From Pseudomonas sp. TH31 (lineage in GTDB: Bacteria; Pseudomonadota; Gammaproteobacteria; Pseudomonadales; Pseudomonadaceae): a stretch of DNA of 64,000 bases. This document shows, in pieces, positions 48,400-57,963 of the stretch. Numbering within the stretch: the stretch's first letter is position 1; every line of letters starts with the position of its first letter. The notes under the pieces are model-generated. The model ran no database searches. It was given only the letters and a program-made list of their open reading frames with translations, and was not told the origin of the DNA. A program made the translations under genes and the position numbers. The stretch covers positions 1 to 64,000 of the forward strand of contig NZ_JAEKEZ010000029.1 in NCBI RefSeq assembly GCF_016650815.1. Reading direction: 5' to 3'.

Positions 48400-49749
48400 G
48401 TGGAAAGCCGCAAATCCGAAGCCTCGTCGCTGGAACTCTCGCCGCCGTTACGCAATGGCTGGCTGGAGCGCATCTTCAAACTCAGCTTGCATGGCACCAC
48501 GGTGAAGACCGAGCTGATTGCCGGTCTGACAACCTTCATCACGATGGCCTACATCATCTTCGTCAACCCGAACATCATGGCTGACGCCGGGATCAACCAC
48601 GGCGCGGCGTTCGTTGCCACTTGCATCGCCGCAGCGCTGGGTTGCCTGTTGATGGGTTTGTACGCCAACTGGCCGGTCGGCCTGGCGCCGGGCATGGGCC
48701 TGAACGCCTTCTTCACCTACACCGTGGTTGGCACCATGGGCTACAACTGGGAAACCGCCCTCGGCGCGGTGTTTATCTCCGGTGTGTTGTTCATGATTCT
48801 GACGTTTTCCAAGATTCGCGAATGGCTGCTCAACAGCATTCCGGTCAGCCTGCGCTACGCCATGGGTGCCGGGGTCGGACTGTTTCTGGGGATCATCGGC
48901 CTGAAAACTGCCGGCATCATCGTCGCCAGCCCGGCCACCCTGATCAAGCTCGGTTCCCTGCGCGAGCCTGGCCCGCTGCTGGCGGCCATCTGCTTCCTGA
49001 TGATTGCCGTGCTCAGTTACCACAAAGTCTTCGGCGCGATCCTCATCAGCATCATCACCGTGACCCTCGCCGGCTGGGGTCTTGGCCTGGTGCATTACGG
49101 CGGCATCATGTCCGCCCCGCCGAGCCTGGCACCGACCTGGATGGCCATGAACATCGCCGGCGTGTTCAACGTCAGCATGATCAGCGTGGTGTTGGCGTTC
49201 CTCTTCGTGCACATGTTCGACACCGCCGGCACCTTGATGGGCGTCGCCCAGCGCGCCGGCCTGGTCAACGCTGACGGCCGGATCGAAAACCTTTCCCGCG
49301 CCATGAAAGCCGACAGCGCCTCCAGCGTATTCGGGGCGATGGTCGGCGTCCCTCCAGTAACAAGCTATGTAGAAAGTGCCGCGGGTGTAGCCGCTGGTGG
49401 TCGGACTGGTCTTACCGCAGTGACCGTAGGTGTGCTATTTATTGCCGCGATGTTCTTCGCACCACTGGCTGGCATGATTCCGGCTTATGCAACCGCCGGT
49501 GCGCTGATTTATGTGGCGATGCTGATGATGAGCGGTATGGCTCACATCAACTGGGATGAAGCGACCGACAGCATTCCGGCCATCGTTACCGCGATCATGA
49601 TGCCGCTGACCTTCTCGGTCGCCGACGGCATCGCGCTGGGCTTTATCACTTACGTGGTGCTGAAGGCCGGTACCGGTAAGTACAAGGAAATTTCCGCCAG
49701 TTTGTGGGTGCTTTGCGCGATCTTCATCGCCAAGTTCATTTTCTTGTAA
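48400..49749 (+). CDS. NCS2-family purine permease (AzgA-like)
   Basis: 449 residues with 12 or more TM segments. LTTFITMAYIIFVNPNIMAD near the N-terminus, GMGLNAFFTYTVVGTMGYNW and DTAGTLMGVAQRAGL with SASSVFGAMVGVPPVTSYVE are signatures of the AzgA-like hypoxanthine/adenine/guanine group. GTG start with GAGGAG eight bases upstream. Located beside the urate genes and sharing their palindrome. Confidence 0.87.
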   Translation: MESRKSEASSLELSPPLRNGWLERIFKLSLHGTTVKTELIAGLTTFITMAYIIFVNPNIMADAGINHGAAFVATCIAAALGCLLMGLYANWPVGLAPGMGLNAFFTYTVVGTMGYNWETALGAVFISGVLFMILTFSKIREWLLNSIPVSLRYAMGAGVGLFLGIIGLKTAGIIVASPATLIKLGSLREPGPLLAAICFLMIAVLSYHKVFGAILISIITVTLAGWGLGLVHYGGIMSAPPSLAPTWMAMNIAGVFNVSMISVVLAFLFVHMFDTAGTLMGVAQRAGLVNADGRIENLSRAMKADSASSVFGAMVGVPPVTSYVESAAGVAAGGRTGLTAVTVGVLFIAAMFFAPLAGMIPAYATAGALIYVAMLMMSGMAHINWDEATDSIPAIVTAIMMPLTFSVADGIALGFITYVVLKAGTGKYKEISASLWVLCAIFIAKFIFL

Positions 49750-49770
49750 GCCGTCATAGCTTCAAACAGC

Positions 49771-49794
49771 CTCACCCCGTCGGGTGGGGCTTTT
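49771..49794 (+). terminator. Terminator after the permease
   Basis: CTCACCC/GGGTGGG stem with a 4-nt loop and T4. Lies before the LysE-type gene. Confidence 0.65.
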
Positions 49795-49813
49795 GCACAT
49801 TAGGAGGAAAGTG

Positions 49814-50440
49814 ATGAGTCTGGAAACCTGGCTGCTGTTCAGCGGCGCCGCGCTGGTAGTGATCCTGATCCCGGGGCCATTGTCTTTGCTGATGATCAGC
49901 AACAGCCTGAACTACGGTTTGCGCCGTTCTTACCCGGCGTTTCTCGGCGGGGTGATTGCCTCTATTTGTCTGCTCAGTGCGTCGGCGCTGGGTTTGGGGG
50001 CCCTGCTGCTGGCGTCGGAACAGCTGTTCAGCGCGCTGAAGATCGTTGGTGCGCTGTACCTGTTCTACCTCGCCTGGCAGAGCTGGCAGCAATCGCGTCA
50101 GCCATCCCACGGCGCTGAAGTTCCCGTGGCCGCGCCGGTACCACGCTTTCGTGCACTGTTCGGACGCGCGTTTGTGTTGGGCGCGAGTAATCCGAAAGAC
50201 ATCCTGTTTTTCGCCGCTTTCCTGCCGCAGTTCTTGAGCGCCGAACAGCCGTTCCTGCCGCAACTGCTGGTGATGATTGCGACCTGGACCGTTTTGGATC
50301 TGCTGTGCAAGTTGGCGTATGGCCTCGGTGCCCACGGCGCAGCGCGGTATCTGCGCAGTGGCAAGGGGCAGAGCTGGTTCAACCGGATCAGTGCCGGGTT
50401 GTTTGGTGGTGCCGGTGCTGCGTCGTTGTTGAGTCGGTAA
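49814..50440 (+). CDS. LysE/RhtB-family exporter
   Basis: 208 residues from the ATG at 49814 with AGGAGG. Starts MSLETWLLFSGAALVVILIP with the LysE/RhtB motif GPLSLLMISNSLNYGLRRSY and five to six TM segments; ASNPKDILFFAAFLPQFL is also typical. Exports an amino acid or related compound; substrate unknown. Confidence 0.85.
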   Translation: MSLETWLLFSGAALVVILIPGPLSLLMISNSLNYGLRRSYPAFLGGVIASICLLSASALGLGALLLASEQLFSALKIVGALYLFYLAWQSWQQSRQPSHGAEVPVAAPVPRFRALFGRAFVLGASNPKDILFFAAFLPQFLSAEQPFLPQLLVMIATWTVLDLLCKLAYGLGAHGAARYLRSGKGQSWFNRISAGLFGGAGAASLLSR

Positions 50441-50452
50441 GTAAAGCAAGAT

Positions 50453-50530
50453 CAAAAGATCGCAGCCTTCGGCAGCTCCTACAAGGGATCGCATTTAAAT
50501 GTAGGAGCTGCCGAAGGCTGCGATCTTTTG
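50453..50530. repeat. REP inverted pair (GTAGGAGCTGCCGAAGG type)
   Basis: 30-bp perfect arms 50453-50482 and 50501-50530. Same class as the pairs at 53943, 58848 and 63218. Confidence 0.85.
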
Positions 50531-50543
50531 ACTTTCCTGAAGG

Positions 50544-50570
50544 CAAAAAAAGCCCGCAGTGTGAGCGGGC
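50544..50570 (-). terminator. hiuH terminator
   Basis: GCCCGC/GCGGGC stem and seven or more U residues on the minus strand, 58 bp after the hiuH stop. Confidence 0.75.
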
Positions 50571-50627
50571 GAAAGACCAAAGAAGCTTTTTGCGCCACTC
50601 TTTTTGAGAAGAATGGGTTGGGGGAGT

Positions 50628-50980
50628 CTAGCTTCCTCTGTAGGTCGAATAGCTGTAGGGCGAAATCAGCAGTGGCACGTGGTAGTGATCCTGTTCGGCA
50701 GAGATGCCGAACCGCAACACGACTACGTCCAGGAACGCGGGTTCCGGCAGCTGGACGCCACGGGCGCGGTAGTAATCGCCCGCATGAAACTGAACCTGAT
50801 AGACCCCGGAGCGGTAGTCATCGCCTTGCAGCAGCGGTGCATCGACACGGCCGTCGCTGTTGGTCATCGCGCTGGCGACCAATTCCAGCTGCGAGCCTTC
50901 AACGCGGTACAACTCGACCTTGATCGAGCTGCCCGGCAACCGTGTGCAGCGTCCAAAACGTGTGTAGTCAAACGTCCCAT
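50628..50980 (-). pseudogene. hiuH: 5-hydroxyisourate hydrolase, with a one-base frameshift
   Basis: Transthyretin-like enzyme that hydrolyses 5-hydroxyisourate from the PuuD reaction. The start at 50980 reads MGRLTTHVLDAAHGC, the family N-terminus. The CCGGG at 50932-50936 lacks one base, so the frame shifts to PGSSIKVELYRVEGSQLELV and continues to the C-terminal SPYSYSTYRGS, the conserved YRGS end. Both parts match the enzyme perfectly across the gap. Either a sequencing error or a recent inactivation. Divergent from puuE. Confidence 0.85.
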
Positions 50981-51023
50981 TGATTCTGCGCGCCTGGCTG
51001 CGTAGAGCAGTCAGGCCTCGCAC

Positions 51024-51412
51024 CTCCCGAAGTCAGTTGAAAAGGAGACCGCACCGTTTCGAAGCACGAAAAGCTGCGGCGAGCGACTGATTAAGACACT
51101 TTTTAAAAAAATTGTACACAATAAAAACGACATTTTTACGCCATCCCCCGCCATCCGCCAAATTACCGCGGATTTACCCGTGAACCATGCAGTCAGCGAA
51201 CCTCTTGCCCATTAGCTGACCAGTCAGGCAGGTTTCTTGCAGTAGCCTCTATTCATGACAGTTAGTGAAAAATGCAAAAAATCAGGCTTACAAAGCGGAT
51301 ATAAAGTTGTATACAATCAGCCCATCTCTGTGACGCCAGCCTGTCACCCATCGCCAGGCCGCCACACAACCCTGATCTTGAATGAGCCACACGAATAAGA
51401 AGGAAGACTGCA
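51024..51412. promoter_or_regulatory. Divergent control region hiuH/puuE with two GntR-type palindromes
   Basis: No gene. Contains TTGTACACAA (51112-51121) and TTGTATACAA (51307-51316). The second is about 100 bp before puuE. AT-rich between them. Probable site of a purine-responsive GntR regulator acting on both directions. Confidence 0.55.
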
Positions 51413-52339
51413 GTGAGCGCTGACTACCCACGCGACCTGGTCGGTTACGGCAGTAACCCTCCCCACCCACACTGGCCGGGCAATGCCCGCATCGCCCTGT
51501 CCTTCGTGCTCAATTACGAGGAAGGTGGCGAGCGCAATATCCTGCACGGCGATAAAGAGTCCGAAGCCTTCCTCTCGGAAATGGTCTCGGCGCAGCCGCT
51601 GCAAGGCGCGCGCAACATGAGCATGGAATCCCTTTACGAGTATGGCAGCCGTGCCGGTGTCTGGCGGGTGCTGAAGCTGTTCAAGGAATTCGACATTCCG
51701 CTGACCGTCTTCGCCGTAGCGATGGCCGCCCAGCGTCACCCGGACGTGATCCGCGCGATGGTCGATGCCGGCCACGAAATCTGCAGCCACGGCTATCGCT
51801 GGATAGACTATCAGTACATGGACGAGGCGCAGGAACGCGAGCACATGCTCGAAGCGATCCGCATCCTCACCGAACTCACAGGCAGTCGCCCACTGGGCTG
51901 GTACACCGGCCGCACCGGCCCGAACACTCGTCGGCTGGTAATGGAAGAAGGCGGTTTCCTCTACGACTGCGACACCTACGACGACGACCTGCCCTACTGG
52001 GAACCGAACAACCCGACCGGCAAGCCCCACCTGGTGATCCCGTACACCCTGGACACCAACGACATGCGCTTCACCCAGGTCCAGGGTTTCAACAAGGGCG
52101 ACGACTTCTTCGAGTACCTCAAAGACGCATTCGACGTGCTTTACGCTGAAGGCGCCGAAGCACCGAAGATGTTGTCGATCGGCCTGCACTGCCGCTTGAT
52201 CGGCCGTCCGGCGCGTCTGGCCTCGCTCAAGCGCTTTATCGAATACGCTAAAAGTCATGAACAGGTGTGGTTCAGCCGGCGCGTCGACATCGCTCGCCAC
52301 TGGCACGAAACCCACCCGTACCAAGGGGCTGCCAAATGA
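51413..52339 (+). CDS. puuE: Allantoinase, PuuE type (polysaccharide-deacetylase fold)
   Basis: Metal-independent allantoinase converting allantoin to allantoate. 308 residues; GTG start with AAGGA upstream. DLVGYGSNPPHPHWPGNARI, SFVLNYEEGGERNILHGD, HEICSHGYRWIDYQ and the PLGWYTGRTGPNTRRL segment are characteristic of PuuE. Overlaps uraD by four bases (ATGA). Confidence 0.93.
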   Translation: MSADYPRDLVGYGSNPPHPHWPGNARIALSFVLNYEEGGERNILHGDKESEAFLSEMVSAQPLQGARNMSMESLYEYGSRAGVWRVLKLFKEFDIPLTVFAVAMAAQRHPDVIRAMVDAGHEICSHGYRWIDYQYMDEAQEREHMLEAIRILTELTGSRPLGWYTGRTGPNTRRLVMEEGGFLYDCDTYDDDLPYWEPNNPTGKPHLVIPYTLDTNDMRFTQVQGFNKGDDFFEYLKDAFDVLYAEGAEAPKMLSIGLHCRLIGRPARLASLKRFIEYAKSHEQVWFSRRVDIARHWHETHPYQGAAK

Positions 52340-52851
52340 GCACCTTCCAGACACTGAAACCGTCGACCCTGAGCCGCGACGCGTTTGTCGCCGCCTTCGC
52401 CGACATCTATGAACACTCGCCATGGGTGGCTGAAAAGGCCTTCGACCTGGGCCAGGACACCTCGATCGACGAGATCGAAACCCTGCACCAGCGCATGAGC
52501 GACACCCTGTTGAGCGCCGATCACGCCAGCCAACTGGCCCTGATCAACGCTCACCCGGACCTGGCCGGCAAAGCTGCCGTCCAGGGCGAGCTTACCGCAG
52601 CCAGCACTCAAGAACAGTCTGGCGCGGGTATTCACCAATGCACGGCCGAAGAGTTTTCGCACTTCACCGAGCTGAACGACGCCTACAAAGCCAAGTTCAA
52701 GTTTCCCTTCATCATGGCGGTAAAAGGCAGCAACCGGCATCAGATCCTCGCGGCGTTCGAAACGCGCATTCACAACTCGGTCGACACCGAATTCAAATGC
52801 GCGCTGGCGCAGATCAACAAGATAGCGTTGTTCCGATTACTGACTCTCTAG
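52336..52851 (+). CDS. uraD: OHCU decarboxylase
   Basis: 171 residues. Converts 2-oxo-4-hydroxy-4-carboxy-5-ureidoimidazoline to S-allantoin. INAHPDLAGKA contains the catalytic His-Pro-Asp; EFSHFTELNDAYKAKFKFPF with IMAVKGSNR is the family signature. Start overlaps the puuE stop. Confidence 0.93.
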   Translation: MSTFQTLKPSTLSRDAFVAAFADIYEHSPWVAEKAFDLGQDTSIDEIETLHQRMSDTLLSADHASQLALINAHPDLAGKAAVQGELTAASTQEQSGAGIHQCTAEEFSHFTELNDAYKAKFKFPFIMAVKGSNRHQILAAFETRIHNSVDTEFKCALAQINKIALFRLLTL

Positions 52852-52939
52852 CAAGCCTGGCCCGAGCGACACTGAACGCATACATCGCCCAGGGCCCTGC
52901 AAGCATCCCAAGCCAACTAATTAAAGGCAGACAAGAAGA

Positions 52940-53935
52940 ATGAAAGCTTACGCCGTACCTTTCGAGAAGTTCGTCAACCTGGCCGACGCCCGCCTGGGCA
53001 CCAAAATCATCTCGGTCACCGATGACTGGTTCGCTGATGCCAACCGCCTGTTCCAGCCGACCCCGGCGGTGTGGAAAGAAGGCGTGTTCGATGACAACGG
53101 CAAGTGGATGGACGGCTGGGAATCGCGCCGCAAGCGCTTCGAAGGCTATGACAGTGCCGTGATCCGCCTGGGCGTACCGGGTTCGATCAAAGGCGTGGAC
53201 ATCGACACTTCATTCTTCACCGGCAACTTCCCGCCGTCGGCCTCCCTGGAAGCCTGCTTCCTGGCAGAAGGCGAACCGACTGAAAACACCCAGTGGGTTG
53301 AAGTGCTGTCGGCTGTCGAGCTGCAAGGCAACAGCCATCACTTCCACGAAATCAACAACGACCAGGCGTTCAGCCACCTGCGTTTCAACATCTACCCGGA
53401 TGGCGGCGTAGCGCGTCTGCGTGTGTACGGTGTTCCGCACCGCGACTGGTCGGCCGTCGGCGACAACGAACAAATCGACCTGGCCGCCGCCCTGAACGGT
53501 GGCCGCGCCCTCGCCTGCTCCGATGAACACTTCGGCCGCATGAGCAACATCCTCAACCCGGGCCGTGGCATCAACATGGGCGACGGCTGGGAAACCGCAC
53601 GTCGTCGCACCCCAGGCAATGACTGGGTGATCGTCGCGTTGGGCCATGCGGGCGAAGTCGAGAAAGTCATCGTCGACACCCTGCACTTCAAGGGCAACTA
53701 CCCGGACACCTGCTCGATCCAGGGCGCCTTCGTGAAGGGCGGCACTGACAGCCAGATCGAAACCCAATCGTTGTTCTGGCGCGAACTGCTGCCAGCGCAG
53801 AAACTGGAAATGCACGCCGAACACACCTTCGCCGAGCAGATCAAGGCGCTGGGCCCAATCACCCACATCCGCCTGAACGTGTTTCCGGATGGTGGTGTGA
53901 GCCGCCTGCGCGTTTTGGGCAAGGTCGCGAAGTAA
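52940..53935 (+). CDS. alc: Allantoicase
   Basis: 331 residues. Hydrolyses allantoate to ureidoglycolate and urea. Two tandem related domains: DDWFADANRLFQ, GWESRRKR, DIDTSFFTGNFP in the first and MGDGWETARRRTPGNDWVIV, VDTLHFKGNYPDTCSIQGAF in the second. AAGAAGAATGA region upstream gives the ribosome binding site. Confidence 0.94.
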   Translation: MKAYAVPFEKFVNLADARLGTKIISVTDDWFADANRLFQPTPAVWKEGVFDDNGKWMDGWESRRKRFEGYDSAVIRLGVPGSIKGVDIDTSFFTGNFPPSASLEACFLAEGEPTENTQWVEVLSAVELQGNSHHFHEINNDQAFSHLRFNIYPDGGVARLRVYGVPHRDWSAVGDNEQIDLAAALNGGRALACSDEHFGRMSNILNPGRGINMGDGWETARRRTPGNDWVIVALGHAGEVEKVIVDTLHFKGNYPDTCSIQGAFVKGGTDSQIETQSLFWRELLPAQKLEMHAEHTFAEQIKALGPITHIRLNVFPDGGVSRLRVLGKVAK

Positions 53936-53942
53936 TGCTGAG

Positions 53943-54032
53943 CCTGTAGGAGCTGCCGCAGTCTGCGATCTTTTGATCTTGATCTTAAAAAGCAAAGTCA
54001 AAAGATCGCAGGCTTCGCCAGCTCCTACAGGG
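53943..54032. repeat. REP inverted pair, imperfect
   Basis: Arms 53943-53976 and 53998-54032 of the GTAGGAGCTGCC class with a few mismatches, between alc and allA. Confidence 0.75.
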
Positions 54033-54075
54033 AACGCAGTGAACCGAAATCATATTTAAAGAAAAGAAGACCAGC

Positions 54076-54579
54076 ATGCGCACATTGACGATTGAACCGC
54101 TGACCAAAGAAGCCTTCGCCCCTTTCGGTGACGTGATCGAAACCGACGGTAGCGATCACTTCATGATCAACAACGGTTCGACCATGCGCTTCCATAAACT
54201 GGCGACGGTGCAAACCGCCACGCCAGAAGACAACGCGATCATCAGCATCTTCCGCGCCGACGCGCAGGACATGCCGCTGACCGTCAGCATGCTGGAGCGT
54301 CACCCGCTGGGCAGCCAGGCTTTCATCCCGCTGCTCGGCAACCCCTTTCTGATCGTGGTCGCGCCACTTGGCGATGAACCTGTATCAGGCTTGGTCCGCG
54401 CCTTCGTCACCAACGGCAGGCAGGGCATTAATTACCATCGCGGCGTTTGGCACCATCCGGTGCTGACGATCGAAAAGCGGGATGACTTCCTGGTGGTTGA
54501 TCGCAGTGGCACAGGCAATAACTGCGATGAGCATTTTTTCAAAGAGGATGAGCGTTTGATCCTCGCCCCCCACCTATAA
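54076..54579 (+). CDS. allA: Ureidoglycolate lyase
   Basis: 167 residues. Releases urea from ureidoglycolate to give glyoxylate. Starts MRTLTIEPLTKEAFAPFGDV; LERHPLGSQAFIPL, NGRQGINYHRGVWHHPVL with the His cluster and FLVVDRSGTGNNCDEH are AllA signatures. Ends the urate route. Confidence 0.93.
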   Translation: MRTLTIEPLTKEAFAPFGDVIETDGSDHFMINNGSTMRFHKLATVQTATPEDNAIISIFRADAQDMPLTVSMLERHPLGSQAFIPLLGNPFLIVVAPLGDEPVSGLVRAFVTNGRQGINYHRGVWHHPVLTIEKRDDFLVVDRSGTGNNCDEHFFKEDERLILAPHL

Positions 54580-54640
54580 GACCCAACCAAAAAACGCTCC
54601 GATCACTCGACAACAGAGTGACAAGCGAGAGGTAAAGACT

Positions 54641-55942
54641 GTGGAAGCACATCTGTTGGAATGGCTGAACCTTAGCGTGCGCTGGGTTCACATGATTACT
54701 GGCGTGGCCTGGATCGGTGCGTCGTTCTATTTCGTCTGGCTGGAAAACAACCTCAATCGGGTCAACCCGAAAAGCGGTCTGGCGGGTGATCTGTGGGCGA
54801 TCCACGGCGGCGGTATCTATCACCTGGAAAAATACAAACTGGCTCCACCGACCATGCCGGACAACCTGCACTGGTTCAAATGGGAAGCCTACTTCACCTG
54901 GATGTCGGGGATCGCGCTGCTGTGCGTGGTGTTCTACTCCAACCCGACGTTGTACTTGCTGGCTCCAGGCAGCAGCCTGAGCGGTCCTGAAGGCGTGGCC
55001 ATCGGTATCGGCTCGCTGTTCATCGGCTGGTTCATCTACTCCTTCCTCTGCGACTCGGCCCTGGGCAAACGCCCTGCCCTGCTCGGCGGCATCCTATTCG
55101 TGCTGATCATCGGCGCCGCCTACGGCTTCAGCAAAGTGTTCAGCGGTCGTGGTGCGTACCTGCATGTTGGCGCGATCATCGGCACGATCATGGTCGGTAA
55201 CGTGTTCCGCATCATCATGCCGGCGCAACGCGCGCTGGTGGCGGCGATTGCCGAGAACCGCACACCCGATCCGGCACTGCCGGCCAAAGGCTTGCTGCGT
55301 TCGCGCCACAACAACTACTTCACCCTGCCCGTGCTGTTCATCATGATCAGCAACCACTTCCCGAGCACTTACGGCAGCCAATACAACTGGCTGATCCTGG
55401 CCGGGATCGCGGTGCTGGCGGTGTTGGTGCGTCACTACTTCAACACCCGTCACAACAGCCACAAGTTTGCCTGGACCCTGCCGGTTGCAGCCGTCGGCAT
55501 GATCAGCCTGGCTTACGTGACCGGCCCAGCGCCGATGCCCACTGCTCCTGAAGTGGCCAAGGCTCCTGCCGCCATCGAGTACCAACCGTTGCCGGAAACG
55601 GCCCTCGGTGGTGGTGCCAAACCTGAAGCGGCCAAGCCTTCAGCGCCTGCCGCCGCACCGGCGCAAGCGTCGAGCCAGGGCCCGGCGTTCGACAAGGTGC
55701 ACAGCGTGATTCAGGAACGCTGCGCCGTGTGCCATTCGGCCAAGCCGACCAGCCCGCTGTTCAGTGCGGCACCGGCCGGCGTGATGTTCGATACTCCGCA
55801 ACAAATCCAGCAATTGGCCCCGCGGATCCAGGCGCAAGCCGTCGCCAGCCAGATCATGCCACTGGGCAACATCACACAGATGACCCAGCAGGAACGTGAC
55901 CTGATTGGTGCCTGGATCAATCAGGGAGCTCAAGTCAATTAA
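54641..55942 (+). CDS. puuD: Membrane urate hydroxylase with cytochrome c domain
   Basis: 433 residues. N-terminal eight-TM DUF989 domain (LLEWLNLSVRWVHMITGVAW; EAYFTWMSGIALLCVV; FMISNHFP-type histidines) and a C-terminal periplasmic cytochrome c domain with heme motif CAVCH after an Ala/Pro linker. It oxidises urate to 5-hydroxyisourate and passes electrons to the respiratory chain. GTG start with GAGAGG upstream. Confidence 0.93.
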   Translation: MEAHLLEWLNLSVRWVHMITGVAWIGASFYFVWLENNLNRVNPKSGLAGDLWAIHGGGIYHLEKYKLAPPTMPDNLHWFKWEAYFTWMSGIALLCVVFYSNPTLYLLAPGSSLSGPEGVAIGIGSLFIGWFIYSFLCDSALGKRPALLGGILFVLIIGAAYGFSKVFSGRGAYLHVGAIIGTIMVGNVFRIIMPAQRALVAAIAENRTPDPALPAKGLLRSRHNNYFTLPVLFIMISNHFPSTYGSQYNWLILAGIAVLAVLVRHYFNTRHNSHKFAWTLPVAAVGMISLAYVTGPAPMPTAPEVAKAPAAIEYQPLPETALGGGAKPEAAKPSAPAAAPAQASSQGPAFDKVHSVIQERCAVCHSAKPTSPLFSAAPAGVMFDTPQQIQQLAPRIQAQAVASQIMPLGNITQMTQQERDLIGAWINQGAQVN

Positions 55943-55954
55943 GTAGCAAAAGCA

Positions 55955-56015
55955 TCGCGAGCAGGCTCGCTCCCACACAGGCAACACAATCCTGTGGGAG
56001 CGAGCCTGCTCGCGA
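55955..56015. repeat. REP inverted pair (GTGGGAGCGAGCC type)
   Basis: 23-bp perfect arms 55955-55977 and 55993-56015, between puuD and the urate permease. Confidence 0.85.
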
Positions 56016-56107
56016 ATGGCCGCAACGCGGTCCACCTGATGCAAAAAACAGCTATCAGCAGCACTGCAGCTGTAAATCACAAGAATAAAAAAGATCCGAG
56101 GTGTTGC

Positions 56108-57466
56108 ATGTCCGAGCTATCCGAAGCGCGCATCCCCGACGCACCCGCGATTCAGCGTTTGCCCCTTTTGCAACTGATCCTGGTCGGTCTGCAACATGTT
56201 TTGCTGATGTACGGCGGCGCCATTGCGGTACCGCTGATCATCGGACAGGCCGCTGGCCTGAGTCGTGAAGAAATCGCCTTTTTGATCAACGCCGACCTGC
56301 TGGTCGCCGGCATTGCCACCGTCGTGCAATCGCTTGGGATCGGACCGATGGGCATCCGCATGCCGGTGATGATGGGCGCCAGTTTCGCTGCGGTCGGCAG
56401 CATGGTCGCCATGGCCGGCATGCCCGGTATCGGCCTGCAAGGGATCTTCGGTGCGACCATCACCGCCGGATTCTTCGGCATGCTCATCGCGCCGTTCATG
56501 TCCAAAGTGGTGCGCTTCTTCCCGCCGCTGGTGACCGGCACCGTCATCACCTCGATCGGTTTGTCGCTGTTCCCCGTGGCCGTTAACTGGGCCGGCGGCG
56601 GTGTCGGCGCGACTCAATTCGGTTCACCGATTTACCTGGCCATCGCCGCGCTGGTACTGGCGACCATTTTGTTGATCCACCGCTTTATGCGCGGTTTCTG
56701 GGTCAACATTTCCGTGCTGATCGGCATGTGCCTGGGCTACGCGCTCTGCGGCGTGATCGGCATGGTCGATCTCAGCGGCATGGCTCAAGCGCCATGGGTG
56801 CAGATCGTCACGCCGCTGCACTTCGGCATGCCGAAATTCGAACTCGCACCGATCCTGTCGATGTGCCTGGTGGTGGTGATCATCTTCGTCGAGTCCACCG
56901 GAATGTTCCTGGCCCTGGGCAAAATCACCGGCCAGGAAGTCTGCCCACGGATGCTGCGTCGCGGCTTGCTGTGTGATGCCGGCGCCTCGTTCTTCGCTGG
57001 CTTCTTCAACACCTTCACCCACTCCTCCTTCGCCCAGAACATCGGCCTGGTGCAGATGACCGGCGTGCGTTGCCGCTCGGTGACCATCGTCGCCGGCGGT
57101 TTGCTGGTGGTGCTGAGCCTGCTGCCGAAAGCGGCGTTTCTGGTGGCGTCGATTCCGCCGGCGGTACTGGGCGGCGCGGCCATAGCGATGTTCGGCATGG
57201 TCGCGGCCACCGGTATCAAAATCCTGCAGGAAGCCGACATCGGTGACCGTCGCAACCAGTTGCTGGTGGCGGTGAGCATCGGCATGGGCCTGATCCCGGT
57301 GGTGCGTGCGGAGTTCTTCGCGCACCTGCCACTTTGGATGAGCCCGATCACCCACAGCGGCATCGCCATGGCCACGCTTAGCGCCCTGTCGTTGAACCTG
57401 CTGTTCAACATTCTCGGCGGTAGAGAACGCGCGGCCATCAACGACTGCCACGCCCGCACACACTGA
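56108..57466 (+). CDS. NCS2-family urate/xanthine permease
   Basis: 452 residues from the ATG at 56108 (GAGG six bases upstream; an upstream in-frame start at 55994 lies within the REP). GLQHVLLMYGGAIAVPLIIG, FVESTGMFLALGKITGQEVC and FNTFTHSSFAQNIGLVQMTG are signatures of the XanQ/UacT/PucJ group. Position after puuD points to urate or xanthine. Confidence 0.9.
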   Translation: MSELSEARIPDAPAIQRLPLLQLILVGLQHVLLMYGGAIAVPLIIGQAAGLSREEIAFLINADLLVAGIATVVQSLGIGPMGIRMPVMMGASFAAVGSMVAMAGMPGIGLQGIFGATITAGFFGMLIAPFMSKVVRFFPPLVTGTVITSIGLSLFPVAVNWAGGGVGATQFGSPIYLAIAALVLATILLIHRFMRGFWVNISVLIGMCLGYALCGVIGMVDLSGMAQAPWVQIVTPLHFGMPKFELAPILSMCLVVVIIFVESTGMFLALGKITGQEVCPRMLRRGLLCDAGASFFAGFFNTFTHSSFAQNIGLVQMTGVRCRSVTIVAGGLLVVLSLLPKAAFLVASIPPAVLGGAAIAMFGMVAATGIKILQEADIGDRRNQLLVAVSIGMGLIPVVRAEFFAHLPLWMSPITHSGIAMATLSALSLNLLFNILGGRERAAINDCHARTH

Positions 57467-57963
57467 TCGACACCTGTGAAGGGGCTGCCCTGTGGCAGCC
57501 AGTAACTGCCTGCGCCTCAACAATAAAAACAAGAGGAAGCATCAGATGGTTTTTACCGACTCAAGCCTGTCGTTCAACGACGCCAGGCCCACCACCAACA
57601 GCCGTGCCCAAAACCTGTCGTCGGTGCGCTGTTGCGGGGCACTTGAGACCTGGCCAAGGAGTCAGTATTCTCCGCGGCCGCCCGAATCTGGTCTAAAAAA
57701 AAGCCCGGATTTAATTCCTGACCAGAAAGCCAACTTATCCCGGCTCTGGACGGTATCAAGGCATCCAAAAATCTCTCGTAATCGACTGTTTTCGAACAGC
57801 CGATCGGGAGTTTTTGGCTTTTTGAAAGCCTTGGCTCAGCTCTTGCCAACAGCACTAAAGCTGACCGATTGGATGAGTTTTTACAGCGACAACAAAAGGC
57901 GCCACACCAGAGCGCAGACCTAAGAAAAAAACGTGGAACCACCTACTTTTTGGGAGCAACCGA
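57467..57963. other. Gap without a convincing gene
   Basis: 497 bp. A GGCTGCC/GGCAGCC hairpin at 57483-57500 follows the permease. A frame from the ATG at 57546, with AAGAGGAAG upstream, runs to 57923 but its sequence is low in family-like features; it may be a decayed gene (MVFTDSSLSFNDARPTTNSR). An A-rich run at 57693-57703 and GTCTGGT segments have no clear role. Confidence 0.4.

Noticed and set aside
9223..50936. Idea that missing bases at CCCGGG reflect a systematic loss at every such site.
   Set aside because: CCCGGG is intact at several other places (for example near 14193, 38739 and 40027), so the motif is not always affected.
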